The notes: generated by a model from the letters alone, not told the origin. A DNA stretch of 64,000 nucleotides from CAVXHQ01 sp963789535 (GCA_963789535.1 CAWBKU010000005.1:124001-188000); one strand, 5' to 3'; counted from the stretch's first letter, positions 1 to 10,420 are shown. Program-made: numbers and translations.

Positions 1-654
1 CACCTGCGGAACTCGCCGACGGTCGTCTCGCTCGAACCTGAATACCCGGGGACAGGCAGAAACGCGGCTTGCCGGTAGCTCCATTGCAACCACCGATCTT
101 CCACCAGCATTACGGCGTGGCGGTCGAACGTCGGGCCAGTCGATCGCGCGGATTGCAGGCTCGACAGGAAGGAGCGCCGTTCGAGGCACGTTCCGCCCAT
201 TTCGGATTCTCGCGACTTCCATCAGGTGGCGCGACACGACCTCGGCGGACCAGACCAGCACGACCAGCGCAACCGACCCGGACAGCACGACGATATACCG
301 TCGAGAAGGCCACCAGAGCGCAGCACCGAGTCCCGTGCCAACCGCCGAAAATACCGAGACGATCGCGGGGAGCCACAGGACGGCAGCCAAACCCGGGCTC
401 GTTTGCGCAGAAATGACCGCGGCAATCGGTACGAGCCAGGGGAACGGCATGACGAGAAACCAGAAATCGCCGAAGAACAGCAGACCGAAGGCCCAAACCA
501 CGACCGTCACTTGTTGTCCCTTGGCAAAAACGACTGGCGCGCCCTTCGAAACATCGCGACATGCAGGATAGACGACCAGGAACGTCCACCACGCCAAGGT
601 GGCGGCGAAGGCGAAAACGAACAGTCCAATCGTCTGAATTTGCAACGAGACCAC
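1..654 (-). CDS. Membrane protein of unknown function, C-terminus cut off by the window edge
   Basis: An uninterrupted reading frame of 218 codons runs on the minus strand and leaves the window at base 1. It has no early ATG; I place the start at GTG 654, with TTG 645 as an alternative. At least three strongly hydrophobic stretches are visible, near residues 9-33 (containing LFVFAFAATLAWW), 53-75 (WAFGLLFFGDFWFLVMPF) and 85-120, followed by a more polar tail. This hydrophobic pattern, absent from the other frames, is why I think it is real. I do not recognise the family. It lies downstream of uvrB on the same strand with an 85-base gap. Confidence 0.55.
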   Translation of the reverse strand, partial: MVSLQIQTIGLFVFAFAATLAWWTFLVVYPACRDVSKGAPVVFAKGQQVTVVVWAFGLLFFGDFWFLVMPFPWLVPIAAVISAQTSPGLAAVLWLPAIVSVFSAVGTGLGAALWWPSRRYIVVLSGSVALVVLVWSAEVVSRHLMEVARIRNGRNVPRTALLPVEPAIRAIDWPDVRPPRRNAGGRSVVAMELPASRVSACPRVFRFERDDRRRVPQV

Positions 655-739
655 CGGGTTTCGTGGGGAAGACCTACGTTTCCGGGTCTAAGCCGACAGT
701 ATCGAGGAATTCGGGCAAGACCGTGCAGGAAGTCAGATC

Positions 740-2938
<2,199 letters not shown>

Positions 2939-3086
2939 GGCGCGGACCTCGGGCGGGGATGGATCGAATGTGACCCCTTCTGGCCGAACTTCAACCGGCC
3001 CTCCTGCCAAATCGCGTCAGCAGGCGCGCCTTGCCAGCGCCGCGATTCTTGCCGATAACGCAGGCCACCACGTCAGGGAGAGTACC

Positions 3087-3398
3087 ATGCAGGCCCGCAT
3101 CTATCGACCGACCCGCACGGCCATGTCCTCGGGGCAGGCCAAGACGCACGACTGGGTACTCGAATTCGCGCCGGGCAGCGCCCGCGCCGTCGATCCGCTC
3201 ATGGGCTGGACCTCGTCGGGCGACATGCAGAGTCAGGTGCGGCTGCGGTTCGCGACGAAGGAAGCCGCAGTGGACTATGCCGAGGCGCACGGTATCGACG
3301 CCTACGTTCAGGAACCCAAGGAGCGCAAGCCGAAGATCCGCGCCGGCGGCTACGGCGAGAATTTCGCCACCAACCGGCGCGGCGCCTGGACCCACTGA
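3087..3398 (+). CDS. NADH-ubiquinone oxidoreductase NDUFS4-like accessory subunit
   Basis: This small soluble protein of 103 residues resembles the mitochondrial 18-kDa complex I subunit NDUFS4 (ETC complex I subunit conserved region), which in alphaproteobacteria stabilises the NADH-binding arm of complex I. Visible hallmarks are the start MQARIYRPTRTAMSSG, the central W-V-L-E-F block, the GW-SSGD turn and the C-terminal arginine-rich ending NRRGAWTH. The start ATG is preceded by CAGGGAG at 3074-3080. It stands alone between uvrB and tRNA-Arg, as is common for this gene, which is usually unlinked from the nuo operon. Confidence 0.9.
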   Translation: MQARIYRPTRTAMSSGQAKTHDWVLEFAPGSARAVDPLMGWTSSGDMQSQVRLRFATKEAAVDYAEAHGIDAYVQEPKERKPKIRAGGYGENFATNRRGAWTH

Positions 3399-3470
3399 AG
3401 TTTTTTACTTTTGATCGCAGCGCCAAAGCGGTCTAGAACCCGCCAAGGCCCGCGCAGGCGCGGCCGGCGC

Positions 3471-3547
3471 GACTCCATAGCTCAACTGGATAGAGCAGCT
3501 GACTTCTAATCAGCAGGTTCGGGGTTCGAGTCCTCGTGGGGTCGCCA
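3471..3547 (+). tRNA. tRNA-Arg (anticodon TCT)
   Basis: A 77-nt cloverleaf can be drawn. The acceptor arm GACTCCA pairs with TGGGGTC (one T-G pair). The D arm is GCTC/GAGC, the anticodon arm GCTGA-CTTCTAA-TCAGC gives anticodon TCT, and the T arm CGGGG-TTCGAGT-CCTCG follows. The discriminator is G, and CCA is encoded at 3545-3547. It reads AGA (and AGG by wobble) arginine codons, which are rare in this GC-rich genome. Confidence 0.97.
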
Positions 3548-3561
3548 TCAGCACCCGATCC

Positions 3562-5610
3562 TCAATCCGCACCCTCGTCGCGCAGGATGCCGAGGAACGC
3601 GGGCCCGAATCGGTCGGCGTGGCGCGCGCCGATCAGGCGCACCAGTGCGTCCGCGTCCCGCGGTCGCGCCTTGGCGACCCGCGCAATCTCTCCCGCCGAC
3701 AGGCTCATCGCTTTGTCCGTCCCGTTCGCCCCCTGCCGCAGCGCCATCTGCGCCGTGTTCAGCAGATCGTAGAGCGCGCCCGCGTCCCGTCCGGCGAGCT
3801 TGCGGCGCGTCGGATGCACCTCTTGGGCCGCGCCGGTGATGACGGCCAGGAAGGCGGCGCCGTAACTCTCGAGCTTCTTGGCGCCGACGCCGCCGATCCG
3901 CGCCATCTCGTCCAGTGTGCGCGGCCGCTTCTCGGCCATCTCGATCAGCGTACGGTCGTTGAAGATGATATAGGCCGGCGCCTTTGCGGCCTCGGCAAAG
4001 GCACGGCGTTGCGCCTTGAGCGCGGACAGCAACGGCTCGTCCTCTTCGGCGATCATCGTGTGGACCTTCGGCCCTGCCTTGGCAGCCTTGACGGTATCGC
4101 TGCGCAAGGTGATCCGCGCCTCGCCGCGCAGGATCGGGCGCGCGCTGTCGGTCATCCGCAGGGCGCCGTGGCGGCCGGGGTCGGGCCGCATCAGGTCGTG
4201 GCCCATCATCTGCCGGAATATCGCCTGCCACTGCGGTTTCGACCACTCCTTGCCCACGCCCCAGACCGACAGCGCGTCGTGCCCGCGCTGCGTCACCTTG
4301 TCGGTGCGCGTGCCGGTCAGGATGTCGATCAGGTGCCCTGCCCCGAACCACTCCTCGGTCCGCAGCGCCGCCGACAGCGCCATCCGCACCGGGGTCGTCG
4401 CATCGAACGTCTCGGGCGCAGTGTCGCACAGGTCGCAATGCCCGCAAGGCGCGCTCTCCTCGTCGAAATAGCCCAGCAACGTCTGGCGCCGGCAGGTCAG
4501 CGCCTCGGCCAGACCAAGCAGCGCGTTCAGGCGCCCATGGTCCGCCGCGCGCCGCTCGGGCGGTGCCAGCCCCTCGTCGATCTGGCGCCGCCGCAGGGCG
4601 ATGTCCTCGGCGCCATAGAGGGTCAGCGTCTCGGCGGGCAGGCCGTCGCGACCGGCGCGCCCGATTTCCTGATAGTAGCTCTCGACACTCTTCGGCAGGT
4701 CCGCGTGCGCGACCCAGCGGATGTCCGGCTTGTCGATCCCCATCCCGAAGGCGACGGTGGCGACAACGATCAACCCGTCCTCGCGCTGAAACCGCACCTC
4801 CGCCGCGCGGCGGTCGTCGGCGTCCATCCCGGCGTGATAGCTCAGCGCCGAGTGGCCCGCGTCGCGGAATGCACCCGCCAGCGTCTCGGTCTTGGCGCGG
4901 GAACCGCAATAGACGATGCCCGACTGCCCCTTGCGCGCGGCGGCGAACCGCAGGATCTGGTCGCGCGGGCCGTTCTTGGCGGCAAAGGCGAGGTGGATGT
5001 TTGGCCGGTCGAAGCCGCGCAGGAACGTCGCGGGGGCCACGCCCGCGAACAGCCGCTCGACGATCTCGGCCCGCGTCTCGGCGTCTGCCGTCGCGGTGAA
5101 CGCGGCCAGCGGCACGTCGAGGGCGCGTTTCAGCGCCCCGATCTGCAAGTAATCGGGCCGGAAATCATGCCCCCACTGGCTCACGCAATGCGCCTCGTCG
5201 ACGGCGATCAGGCGCACCCCGATCCGCCGCAGCATCGCCTGCACGCCGCCCGCCGCAAGCCGCTCTGGCGCCATGTAGAGCAGGCGCAGCTCGCGCCGCT
5301 CCAGCGCCTCCCAGATCGCGTCCGTCTCTTCGGGGGTGTTGCCGCTGGTCAATGCGCCTGCCGCCACGCCCGCCTCGCGCAGGCCGCGCACCTGATCCCG
5401 CATCAGCGCGATGAGCGGCGAGATGACCAGCGTCACGCCGTCCCGCATCAGCGCCGGCAACTGGAAACACAGCGATTTGCCGCCCCCCGTCGGCATGATC
5501 GCCAGCGTGTCGCGCCCCGCCGCGACGGCCGCCACGATCTCGCCCTGACCGGGTCGGAACCCGTCGAAGCCGAAGATGTCCCTGAGCAACCGCTCCGCGT
5601 CCGCGCCCAC
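3562..5610 (-). CDS. recQ: ATP-dependent DNA helicase RecQ
   Basis: This is a 3'-5' DNA helicase of recombination and replication-fork repair. The 682-residue protein shows motif 0 and Walker A (PTGGGKSLCFQ, about residues 40-50), the DEAH box (AVDEAHCVSQWGHDFRPDY), the zinc-binding cysteine cluster (CRRQTLLGYFDEESAPCGHCDLC as four cysteines near residue 375), an RQC-type winged helix, and a C-terminal HRDC domain with MARIGGVGAKKLESYG. Length and domain order match full-length bacterial RecQ. It converges on the tRNA-Arg gene, with only 14 bases between them. Confidence 0.97.
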   Translation of the reverse strand: MGADAERLLRDIFGFDGFRPGQGEIVAAVAAGRDTLAIMPTGGGKSLCFQLPALMRDGVTLVISPLIALMRDQVRGLREAGVAAGALTSGNTPEETDAIWEALERRELRLLYMAPERLAAGGVQAMLRRIGVRLIAVDEAHCVSQWGHDFRPDYLQIGALKRALDVPLAAFTATADAETRAEIVERLFAGVAPATFLRGFDRPNIHLAFAAKNGPRDQILRFAAARKGQSGIVYCGSRAKTETLAGAFRDAGHSALSYHAGMDADDRRAAEVRFQREDGLIVVATVAFGMGIDKPDIRWVAHADLPKSVESYYQEIGRAGRDGLPAETLTLYGAEDIALRRRQIDEGLAPPERRAADHGRLNALLGLAEALTCRRQTLLGYFDEESAPCGHCDLCDTAPETFDATTPVRMALSAALRTEEWFGAGHLIDILTGTRTDKVTQRGHDALSVWGVGKEWSKPQWQAIFRQMMGHDLMRPDPGRHGALRMTDSARPILRGEARITLRSDTVKAAKAGPKVHTMIAEEDEPLLSALKAQRRAFAEAAKAPAYIIFNDRTLIEMAEKRPRTLDEMARIGGVGAKKLESYGAAFLAVITGAAQEVHPTRRKLAGRDAGALYDLLNTAQMALRQGANGTDKAMSLSAGEIARVAKARPRDADALVRLIGARHADRFGPAFLGILRDEGAD

Positions 5611-5680
5611 CTGCCGCCCCCGTTATCCTGACGAACGTCCGCCTAACACAGGTCGGCGCGGGGATGACAGAGCCGCGCCC

Positions 5681-5728
5681 GCTTCACGTTGCCGTAACAA
5701 CTCCCCCGCGGGAGGCGCCCCCGGAGGG
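5681..5728 (+). repeat. Dispersed intergenic repeat, copy 1 (core plus hairpin)
   Basis: The core at 5683-5703 reads TTCACGTTGCCGTAACAAC followed by TC. It is joined to a short CTCCC-loop-GGGAG hairpin at 5701-5714 and a second C/G-rich stretch. Related copies lie near 19.8, 37.0, 42.1 and 57.3 kb. This copy sits in the gap between the recQ start and the yggT stop, so it lies in the 3' region of yggT. Confidence 0.8.
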
Positions 5729-5737
5729 CCGGTTTGC

Positions 5738-6025
5738 TCAGACGAAGAACCCGACGTTGTTACTCAACAGGATCTCGAGCACATAGACCGCGATCAACGC
5801 CACCAGCGGTGCCAGATCGAGGCCGCTCATCGGCGGCAGGAGGCGACGGATCGGCGCGTAGACCGGCTCGAGGATGCGGCCGAGGCCATACCAGATCTGG
5901 CTCACCAGCGGCTGTCGGACGTTGAGCACCTGAAACGAGATCAGCCAGCTCATGATGAAATGCGCGAAGATGAAGAACTTGGCGATGCTGAGCAGCAGCA
6001 TCAGGATATCGTAGACGGATTGCAT
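5738..6025 (-). CDS. YggT-family membrane protein
   Basis: This is a 95-residue integral membrane protein of the YggT family (DUF YGGT). The family is widespread and linked to cell envelope, division or osmotic functions; its biochemical role is not established. Two hydrophobic segments are seen (about residues 5-28 and 70-90), separated by the family's characteristic loop with LVSQIWYGLGRILEPVYAPIRRLLPP. The start MQSVYDILMLLL at 6025 fits the family N-terminus; a longer upstream extension is arginine/proline-rich and unlikely. Dispersed repeat copy 1 lies just after its stop codon. Confidence 0.88.
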   Translation of the reverse strand: MQSVYDILMLLLSIAKFFIFAHFIMSWLISFQVLNVRQPLVSQIWYGLGRILEPVYAPIRRLLPPMSGLDLAPLVALIAVYVLEILLSNNVGFFV

Positions 6026-6181
6026 TGGAGGAACCTTTTCGCGCATCGGATGCGGCAGAGGTAAGCGGCGTGCAGCCCGAGGGCAATGGCCCGCCACGGC
6101 CCACCCCGGCGGCGCGCCATGCTTGCCCTTGCCAGCCCGGCGCATTTGCGGCTTTGTCGGCGCCGAACCCGGGGGTATCGC

Positions 6182-7549
6182 ATGGCATCGGCGCAGCAGA
6201 GGCGGATCTGGGGCTGGATGCTATTCGACTGGGCGCAGCAGCCGTTCTACACGCTGGGTCTTACGTTCATCTTCGGCCCCTATTTTGCCTTCGTCGCCAC
6301 GGAATACTACATGGCCGCGGGCATGTCGGAGGGGCTCGCCGACGCGCGCGCCCAATCCATCTGGTCGGCGGGTCAGTCGCTCGCGGGCCTCGTCATCGCG
6401 TTCTCGGCGCCGCTTCTGGGCGCCTGGGCCGACCGGTCGGGCCGCAAGCTGCCGTGGATCGTGTTCTTTTCGGGCGTCTACCTCGTCGCCACCGCGTCGA
6501 TCTGGGGTCTGACGCCGGACGGTCAGAACCTGTTCCTGATCCTGTTCGTCTTCTACGTCGGCTTCATCGCCGCCGAGACGGTCCTCAACTTCACCAACGC
6601 CATCCTGCCCTCGCTCGGCACCCGCGCCGAGGTCGGGCGGATCTCGGGGTCGGGCGCGGCGCTGGGATATTGGGGCGGTGTCGTGTCGCTCTTTCTGATG
6701 CTGCTCCTCTTCGTCGAGAACGAGACGACGGGACTCACGGTCCTCGGCAATCCACCGCTCTGGTTCGATGCCAGCGAGATGGAGGGAACCCGCTTTGCCG
6801 GGCCGTTCATCGCGATCTGGTATGCGGTCTTCATCGTCCCGTTCCTCCTGTGGGTCCGCGACGGGCCGCGCAAGACGCCGGAACGGACGACCCTGCGCAA
6901 GGCGTGGCGGGATCTCATGGCGACGCTGCGCGCGGTCGCAAAACGCAAGAGCCTGCTGAACTTCCTCATCGCCTCGATGCTCTACCGCGACGCGCTCAAC
7001 GCGCTCTATGCCTTCGGCGGGGTCTACGCAAAGCTCGTGCTGAACTGGGAAACCATAAACATCGGCATCTTCGGGATCATCGGCGCGATCACCGCCGCCG
7101 TCGCCACCTGGATCGGCGGCCTGTGCGACGCGCGCTATGGGCCGAAACCGGTGCTGGGGGTATCGGTCTGCATCCTCATCGTGGTGGCGAGTTTCATCGT
7201 CGGCATGTCGCGCACGCAGATCTTCGGGATCCCGCTGCCCGAGGGGTCGACCCTGCCGGACACGATCTTTTTCGTCTGCGGCGCGCTGATCGGCGGGACC
7301 GGGGGCGCGCTCTATGCCGCGTCACGCTCGATGATGGTGCGCCATACCGAACCCGGGCGCCCGACCGAGGCGTTCGGCCTGTTCGCCCTGACGGGCAAGG
7401 CCACGGCATTTCTCGCACCTTCCCTGATCTTCGTCTTCACCATCGCGACGGGCTCCAATCAACTCGGGTTTCTGCCGGTCATCTTCCTTTTCCTCGCCGG
7501 CCTCGTCATGCTACGGCTTGTGAACAAGGACGGAGATCAACCCGCATGA
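6182..7549 (+). CDS. MFS transporter of the UMF1 family
   Basis: The product is a 455-residue polytopic membrane protein resembling UMF1-type major facilitators (related to fungal Atg22 effluxers). The N-terminus RRIWGWMLFDWAQQPFYTL is typical of this family, followed by about eleven hydrophobic helices and the MFS loop signature ADRSGRK near residue 85. The substrate is unknown. I chose ATG 6182 because upstream codons give an arginine-rich, non-membrane sequence. The stop overlaps the next gene's start in an ATGA, which indicates translational coupling with the mepA-like gene. Confidence 0.88.
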   Translation: MASAQQRRIWGWMLFDWAQQPFYTLGLTFIFGPYFAFVATEYYMAAGMSEGLADARAQSIWSAGQSLAGLVIAFSAPLLGAWADRSGRKLPWIVFFSGVYLVATASIWGLTPDGQNLFLILFVFYVGFIAAETVLNFTNAILPSLGTRAEVGRISGSGAALGYWGGVVSLFLMLLLFVENETTGLTVLGNPPLWFDASEMEGTRFAGPFIAIWYAVFIVPFLLWVRDGPRKTPERTTLRKAWRDLMATLRAVAKRKSLLNFLIASMLYRDALNALYAFGGVYAKLVLNWETINIGIFGIIGAITAAVATWIGGLCDARYGPKPVLGVSVCILIVVASFIVGMSRTQIFGIPLPEGSTLPDTIFFVCGALIGGTGGALYAASRSMMVRHTEPGRPTEAFGLFALTGKATAFLAPSLIFVFTIATGSNQLGFLPVIFLFLAGLVMLRLVNKDGDQPA

Positions 7550-8502
7550 ATCCGCAACTGCCCTTCCGGCGTGTCGCCACCGCCCTGGCGCTGCTTCTTG
7601 CTCTCGCCGGCTGTCGCGCCGCGGCGCCGGTGGGCGCGGTCACGGCTGCTGCATCGAATTCGCTGCTGCCCGCCGCCGTCTCGACGCAGAACGCGGGCGA
7701 CACGCGCGCCGCACGGGCGCTGTTCTCGGTGCTGGCCCGCGGCTCGTCGCAGGCACCAGAGCCGATCGGCTTCTACTCGCGCGGCTGTGCGGCGGGCAAC
7801 GTCGCGATGCCCGAGACCGGACCGACCTGGCAGATGATGCGGCTGTCGCGCAACCGCAACTGGACGCAGCCCTATACGATGCAGTTCCTCCAGGATCTGA
7901 GCCGCGCGGCGGCGCAGATCCCCGGCTCGCAGGGCCTCTATATCGGCGACATGAGCCAGCCGCGCGGCGGCCCGATGGACGGCGGCCACGTCAGCCACCA
8001 GACCGGCCTCGAGGCGGACGTCTGGCTGCGACTGCCCACCCGTCTGGATCTGTCGCTTCAGGAGCGTGAGGACACGTCGTCGATCGTCATGGATCGCGGC
8101 AACGGCGCCTATATCAACAGCAACTGGACCGCGGCGCAGGAGGCGCTGGTGCGCGCAGCGGCCTCGGACCCGCGCGTCGACCGCATCTTCATCTTTCCGG
8201 CTGCAAAGGTGGCGATGTGCGACAGCGCGACAGGCGACCGGTCGTGGCTGCGCCGGGTGCGGCCCTGGTATGGCCACAACTCGCATTTCCACGTCCGCCT
8301 CGTCTGCCCGCCCGGCGCCGCCAACTGCGAACCGCAGGAGCCGATGCCCGCGGGCGACGGCTGCGAGGACGCGCGGCAATGGGTGCGCGACATCGTCAAT
8401 CCGCCGCCGCCCGATCCGAACTATGTCGCGCCGCCGCCGCGCGGTCCGGTGACGATGGCGTCGCTGCCCGGACAGTGCACTTCCGTGTTGAACAGCGACT
8501 GA
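7546..8502 (+). CDS. mepA: Penicillin-insensitive murein endopeptidase (MepA-like)
   Basis: This periplasmic zinc metallopeptidase cleaves D-Ala-meso-DAP cross-links in peptidoglycan. The 318-residue protein starts with a lipoprotein-like signal peptide (a hydrophobic run ending LALAGC, about residues 14-20). The LAS-family core includes YSRGCAAGN, the GGHVSHQTGLEADVWLRLP metal-binding block with the H-x6-D pattern, and a C-terminal WYGHNSHFHVRLVCP block supplying another histidine ligand. Its ATG overlaps the MFS stop by four bases, and the next gene follows five bases after its stop, so the three genes probably form one operon. Confidence 0.93.
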   Translation: MNPQLPFRRVATALALLLALAGCRAAAPVGAVTAAASNSLLPAAVSTQNAGDTRAARALFSVLARGSSQAPEPIGFYSRGCAAGNVAMPETGPTWQMMRLSRNRNWTQPYTMQFLQDLSRAAAQIPGSQGLYIGDMSQPRGGPMDGGHVSHQTGLEADVWLRLPTRLDLSLQEREDTSSIVMDRGNGAYINSNWTAAQEALVRAAASDPRVDRIFIFPAAKVAMCDSATGDRSWLRRVRPWYGHNSHFHVRLVCPPGAANCEPQEPMPAGDGCEDARQWVRDIVNPPPPDPNYVAPPPRGPVTMASLPGQCTSVLNSD

Positions 8503-8506
8503 GCGA

Positions 8507-9364
8507 ATGCGTCTGATGCTGCTCGTGGCCCTCGTTCTGGGGGCGGTTCCGCTGCGGGCCTTGGCACAGGCACAATGGCTCGGCACCTATGTCTGGTCCA
8601 TCGACGATCCCGACTTCGGCGGCTTTTCGGGCCTTGATCTGATGCCGAACGGTCGGGATTTCGTCGCGATCAGCGACCGGGCCTTTATCGTTGCCGGCAG
8701 CTTGCAGCGGCAAGACGGACAGATCACGGGCGTGGATGCGGGGCCTCTGGCACCCCTTCTGAACGGCAGGGGGCGGCCGCTGCACGGAGCGATCGCCGAC
8801 AGCGAGGGCCTTGCCGTGGCGCTGGACGGAACACGCTATATTTCGTTCGAAGGGACCGATCCGCGGGTGCGCAGGGAGGGTCGCGGCGGACTTCCCGACC
8901 TACTCACGCCCAATCCCGCCTTCCTGCACTTTCCTTACAATGCCTCACTCGAGGCGCTGGCGATCGGCAGCGACGGCGCTCTGTACACCATCCCCGAGCG
9001 CACCGGGCGCTTCGATCGCCCCTATCCCGTCTTCCGGCTGCGGGACGGGGTCTGGGAGACGATCTTCGAGTTTCCGCGTGTCGGCAGTTTCGTCGTGTCG
9101 GGGGCTGACATCGGCCCCGATGGCCTGCTCTACGTCCTCGAGCGCGATTTCTCGGGGATCGGCTTTCGCAGCCGCGTGCGCCGCTTCGGCCTCGATGGCA
9201 CTGGCGGCGAGACCTTGCTTGAAACCTGGCCGCTGATCCACGACAACCTCGAAGGAATTGCGGTCTGGCACGATGGCACGTCGATCCGGATCACGATGAT
9301 TTCGGACGACAATTTCAATCCGTTCCAGCGCACCGAGATCGTGGAATATCGCGTGGCGGACTGA
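8507..9364 (+). CDS. Secreted esterase-like/phytase-like beta-propeller protein
   Basis: The 285-residue exported protein has a clear signal peptide ending near ALAQA (residues 17-21). The rest resembles the 'esterase-like activity of phytase' domain, a beta-propeller found in many Rhodobacteraceae. It contains the FGGFSGLDLMPNGRDFVAISDR block, ADSEGLAV, SLEALAIGSDGALYTIPERTG and DNLEGIAVW. The actual substrate is unknown. It starts four bases after the MepA-like stop and is probably co-transcribed with it. Confidence 0.82.
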   Translation: MRLMLLVALVLGAVPLRALAQAQWLGTYVWSIDDPDFGGFSGLDLMPNGRDFVAISDRAFIVAGSLQRQDGQITGVDAGPLAPLLNGRGRPLHGAIADSEGLAVALDGTRYISFEGTDPRVRREGRGGLPDLLTPNPAFLHFPYNASLEALAIGSDGALYTIPERTGRFDRPYPVFRLRDGVWETIFEFPRVGSFVVSGADIGPDGLLYVLERDFSGIGFRSRVRRFGLDGTGGETLLETWPLIHDNLEGIAVWHDGTSIRITMISDDNFNPFQRTEIVEYRVAD

Positions 9365-9474
9365 GGCGGCTGCCGGACACTTGCAAGTGCGCGCTCCGAC
9401 GTCCTTGGAGTAATCCGGGCTTCGGGTGCGGCGCGGTGGGGTTTACGGTGGGCGCGAGCGATGCTAGGAGACGC

Positions 9475-9495
9475 GGCCCGTCTTGACCACGGGCC
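9475..9495 (+). promoter_or_regulatory. Leader hairpin upstream of the queuosine-precursor transporter
   Basis: GGCCCGT (9475-9481) and ACGGGCC (9489-9495) form a perfect 7-bp stem with a 7-nt loop, 35 bases before the start codon. I could not fit a known preQ1 riboswitch class, so a regulatory role is only a possibility. Confidence 0.35.
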
Positions 9496-9529
9496 AAGTG
9501 CCGCACCCTTGCCAAAACGGACCTCTCTC

Positions 9530-10156
9530 ATGCGCCTGCTCCCTGCCATCCTTGCGATGGGCCTCGTCGTCACGGCGTCCAATATTGCGGTGCAGTTCCT
9601 CCTGCTGGACGGGCTGTTGACATGGGGTGCGTTCACCTACCCGTTCGCCTTTCTCGTCACCGACCTGACCAACCGCCTGTTCGGCGCCGCGGCCGCGCGC
9701 CGGGTGGTATTGGCGGGCTTTGGGGTCGGGATCGTCTGCTCGCTGATCGGCACGCAAGTCATGACCGACTTCGGCCCCGCCGTGGCGCTGCGCGTGGCCG
9801 TCGGGTCGGCGATTGCGTTCCTTGCGGCGCAACTGGTGGACGTCGCGGTGTTTGCCCGACTGCGCTTCGGGACATGGTGGCGCGCGCCGCTGGTCTCGAC
9901 ACTCGTGTCATCGACCCTCGACACGGTGCTGTTCTTTTCCATCGCGTTCTCAGCCACGCTTGCCGTGTTCGGCCCGCAAGCCGACGCCGTCGTTGCCTGG
10001 GCGCAGGAGCCGGCGCCATTCCTGAGCGTCGGTCCGATGCTGCCGCTCTGGGTCTCGCTCGCCGTGGCGGACTGGGGCGTCAAGCTGGCGATCGCGCTCC
10101 TCGCCCTGCTCCCGTTCCGCCTCATTGTCGGGCATCGGCCACAGCCCACCGCATGA
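9530..10156 (+). CDS. Queuosine precursor transporter (YhhQ/VUT family)
   Basis: The product is a 208-residue inner membrane protein with about six hydrophobic helices, a member of the VUT/YhhQ (DUF165) family. YhhQ imports preQ0/preQ1 for the tRNA-modified base queuosine. The family block YPFAFLVTDLTNRLFG is present near residues 38-53, and a conserved acidic/aromatic WVSLAVADWGVKL motif lies near the C-terminus. I chose ATG 9530 so that the protein begins with the first helix; an in-frame ATG 23 codons upstream gives a polar extension. A queG gene for the last queuosine step lies at 41-42 kb. Confidence 0.88.
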   Translation: MRLLPAILAMGLVVTASNIAVQFLLLDGLLTWGAFTYPFAFLVTDLTNRLFGAAAARRVVLAGFGVGIVCSLIGTQVMTDFGPAVALRVAVGSAIAFLAAQLVDVAVFARLRFGTWWRAPLVSTLVSSTLDTVLFFSIAFSATLAVFGPQADAVVAWAQEPAPFLSVGPMLPLWVSLAVADWGVKLAIALLALLPFRLIVGHRPQPTA

Positions 10157-10243
10157 CACAAAAGTGTTGCGCGGATTAAGTTGACATAAACACAAGATGT
10201 GCCAACCTCTCTCATCTGAAACCCATTGAAAGGAGGTGATCCA

Positions 10244-10300
10244 GTGTCGAGAAAGAGATTGGAGAAGTGCGTCGGGACAGCTTGGGGGACGACGAGCTAG
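10244..10300 (+). CDS. Putative 18-residue peptide behind an extreme Shine-Dalgarno
   Basis: A GTG start lies 7 bases after GGAGG in the 17-nt anti-16S element and opens an 18-codon frame encoding MSRKRLEKCVGTAWGTTS, ending in TAG at 10300. The basic, single-cysteine product matches no family I know. A second frame through the same bases reads an acidic 24-residue peptide from GTG 10270 (ending QTLATQPSGGHV, stop near 10342) but lacks a good ribosome binding site. I cannot tell which, if either, is translated. Confidence 0.33.
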   Translation: MSRKRLEKCVGTAWGTTS

Positions 10301-10368
10301 GGCAAACCCTGGCGACCCAACCCTCAGGTGGACACGTCTAACCGACCCCACCTCCTGAACTTTCGAGA

Positions 10369-10397
10369 GGGCCGTCCCACGTCGGGGCGGCCCTTTT
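10369..10397 (+). terminator. Rho-independent terminator
   Basis: GGGCCGTCCC (10369-10378) pairs over 10 bp with GGGGCGGCCC (10384-10393, one T-G pair) around a 5-nt loop, followed by TTTT. It ends the short transcript and lies 24 bases before the arfB start. Confidence 0.85.
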
Positions 10398-10420
10398 CAT
10401 GCAACCCCGGACCACGCCCC

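Larger units (their letters stand above)
10181..10397 (+). ncRNA. Putative short structured transcript with extended 16S-tail complement and intrinsic terminator
   Basis: A possible -35 element (TTGACA at 10181) precedes GAAAGGAGGTGATCCAG (10228-10244), a 17-nt perfect complement of the conserved 16S rRNA 3' end. AGGAGGTG (10231-10238) can also pair with CACCTCCT at 10349-10356 within the same transcript, which would mask it. The segment ends with a strong terminator. It could be a regulated leader, a structured small RNA, or an mRNA for a tiny peptide. No -10 box is clear, and the promoter is a guess. Confidence 0.42.

Noticed and set aside
9365..9529. A preQ1 riboswitch upstream of yhhQ
   Set aside because: I could place a hairpin but not the conserved loop and tail contacts of any known preQ1 class.
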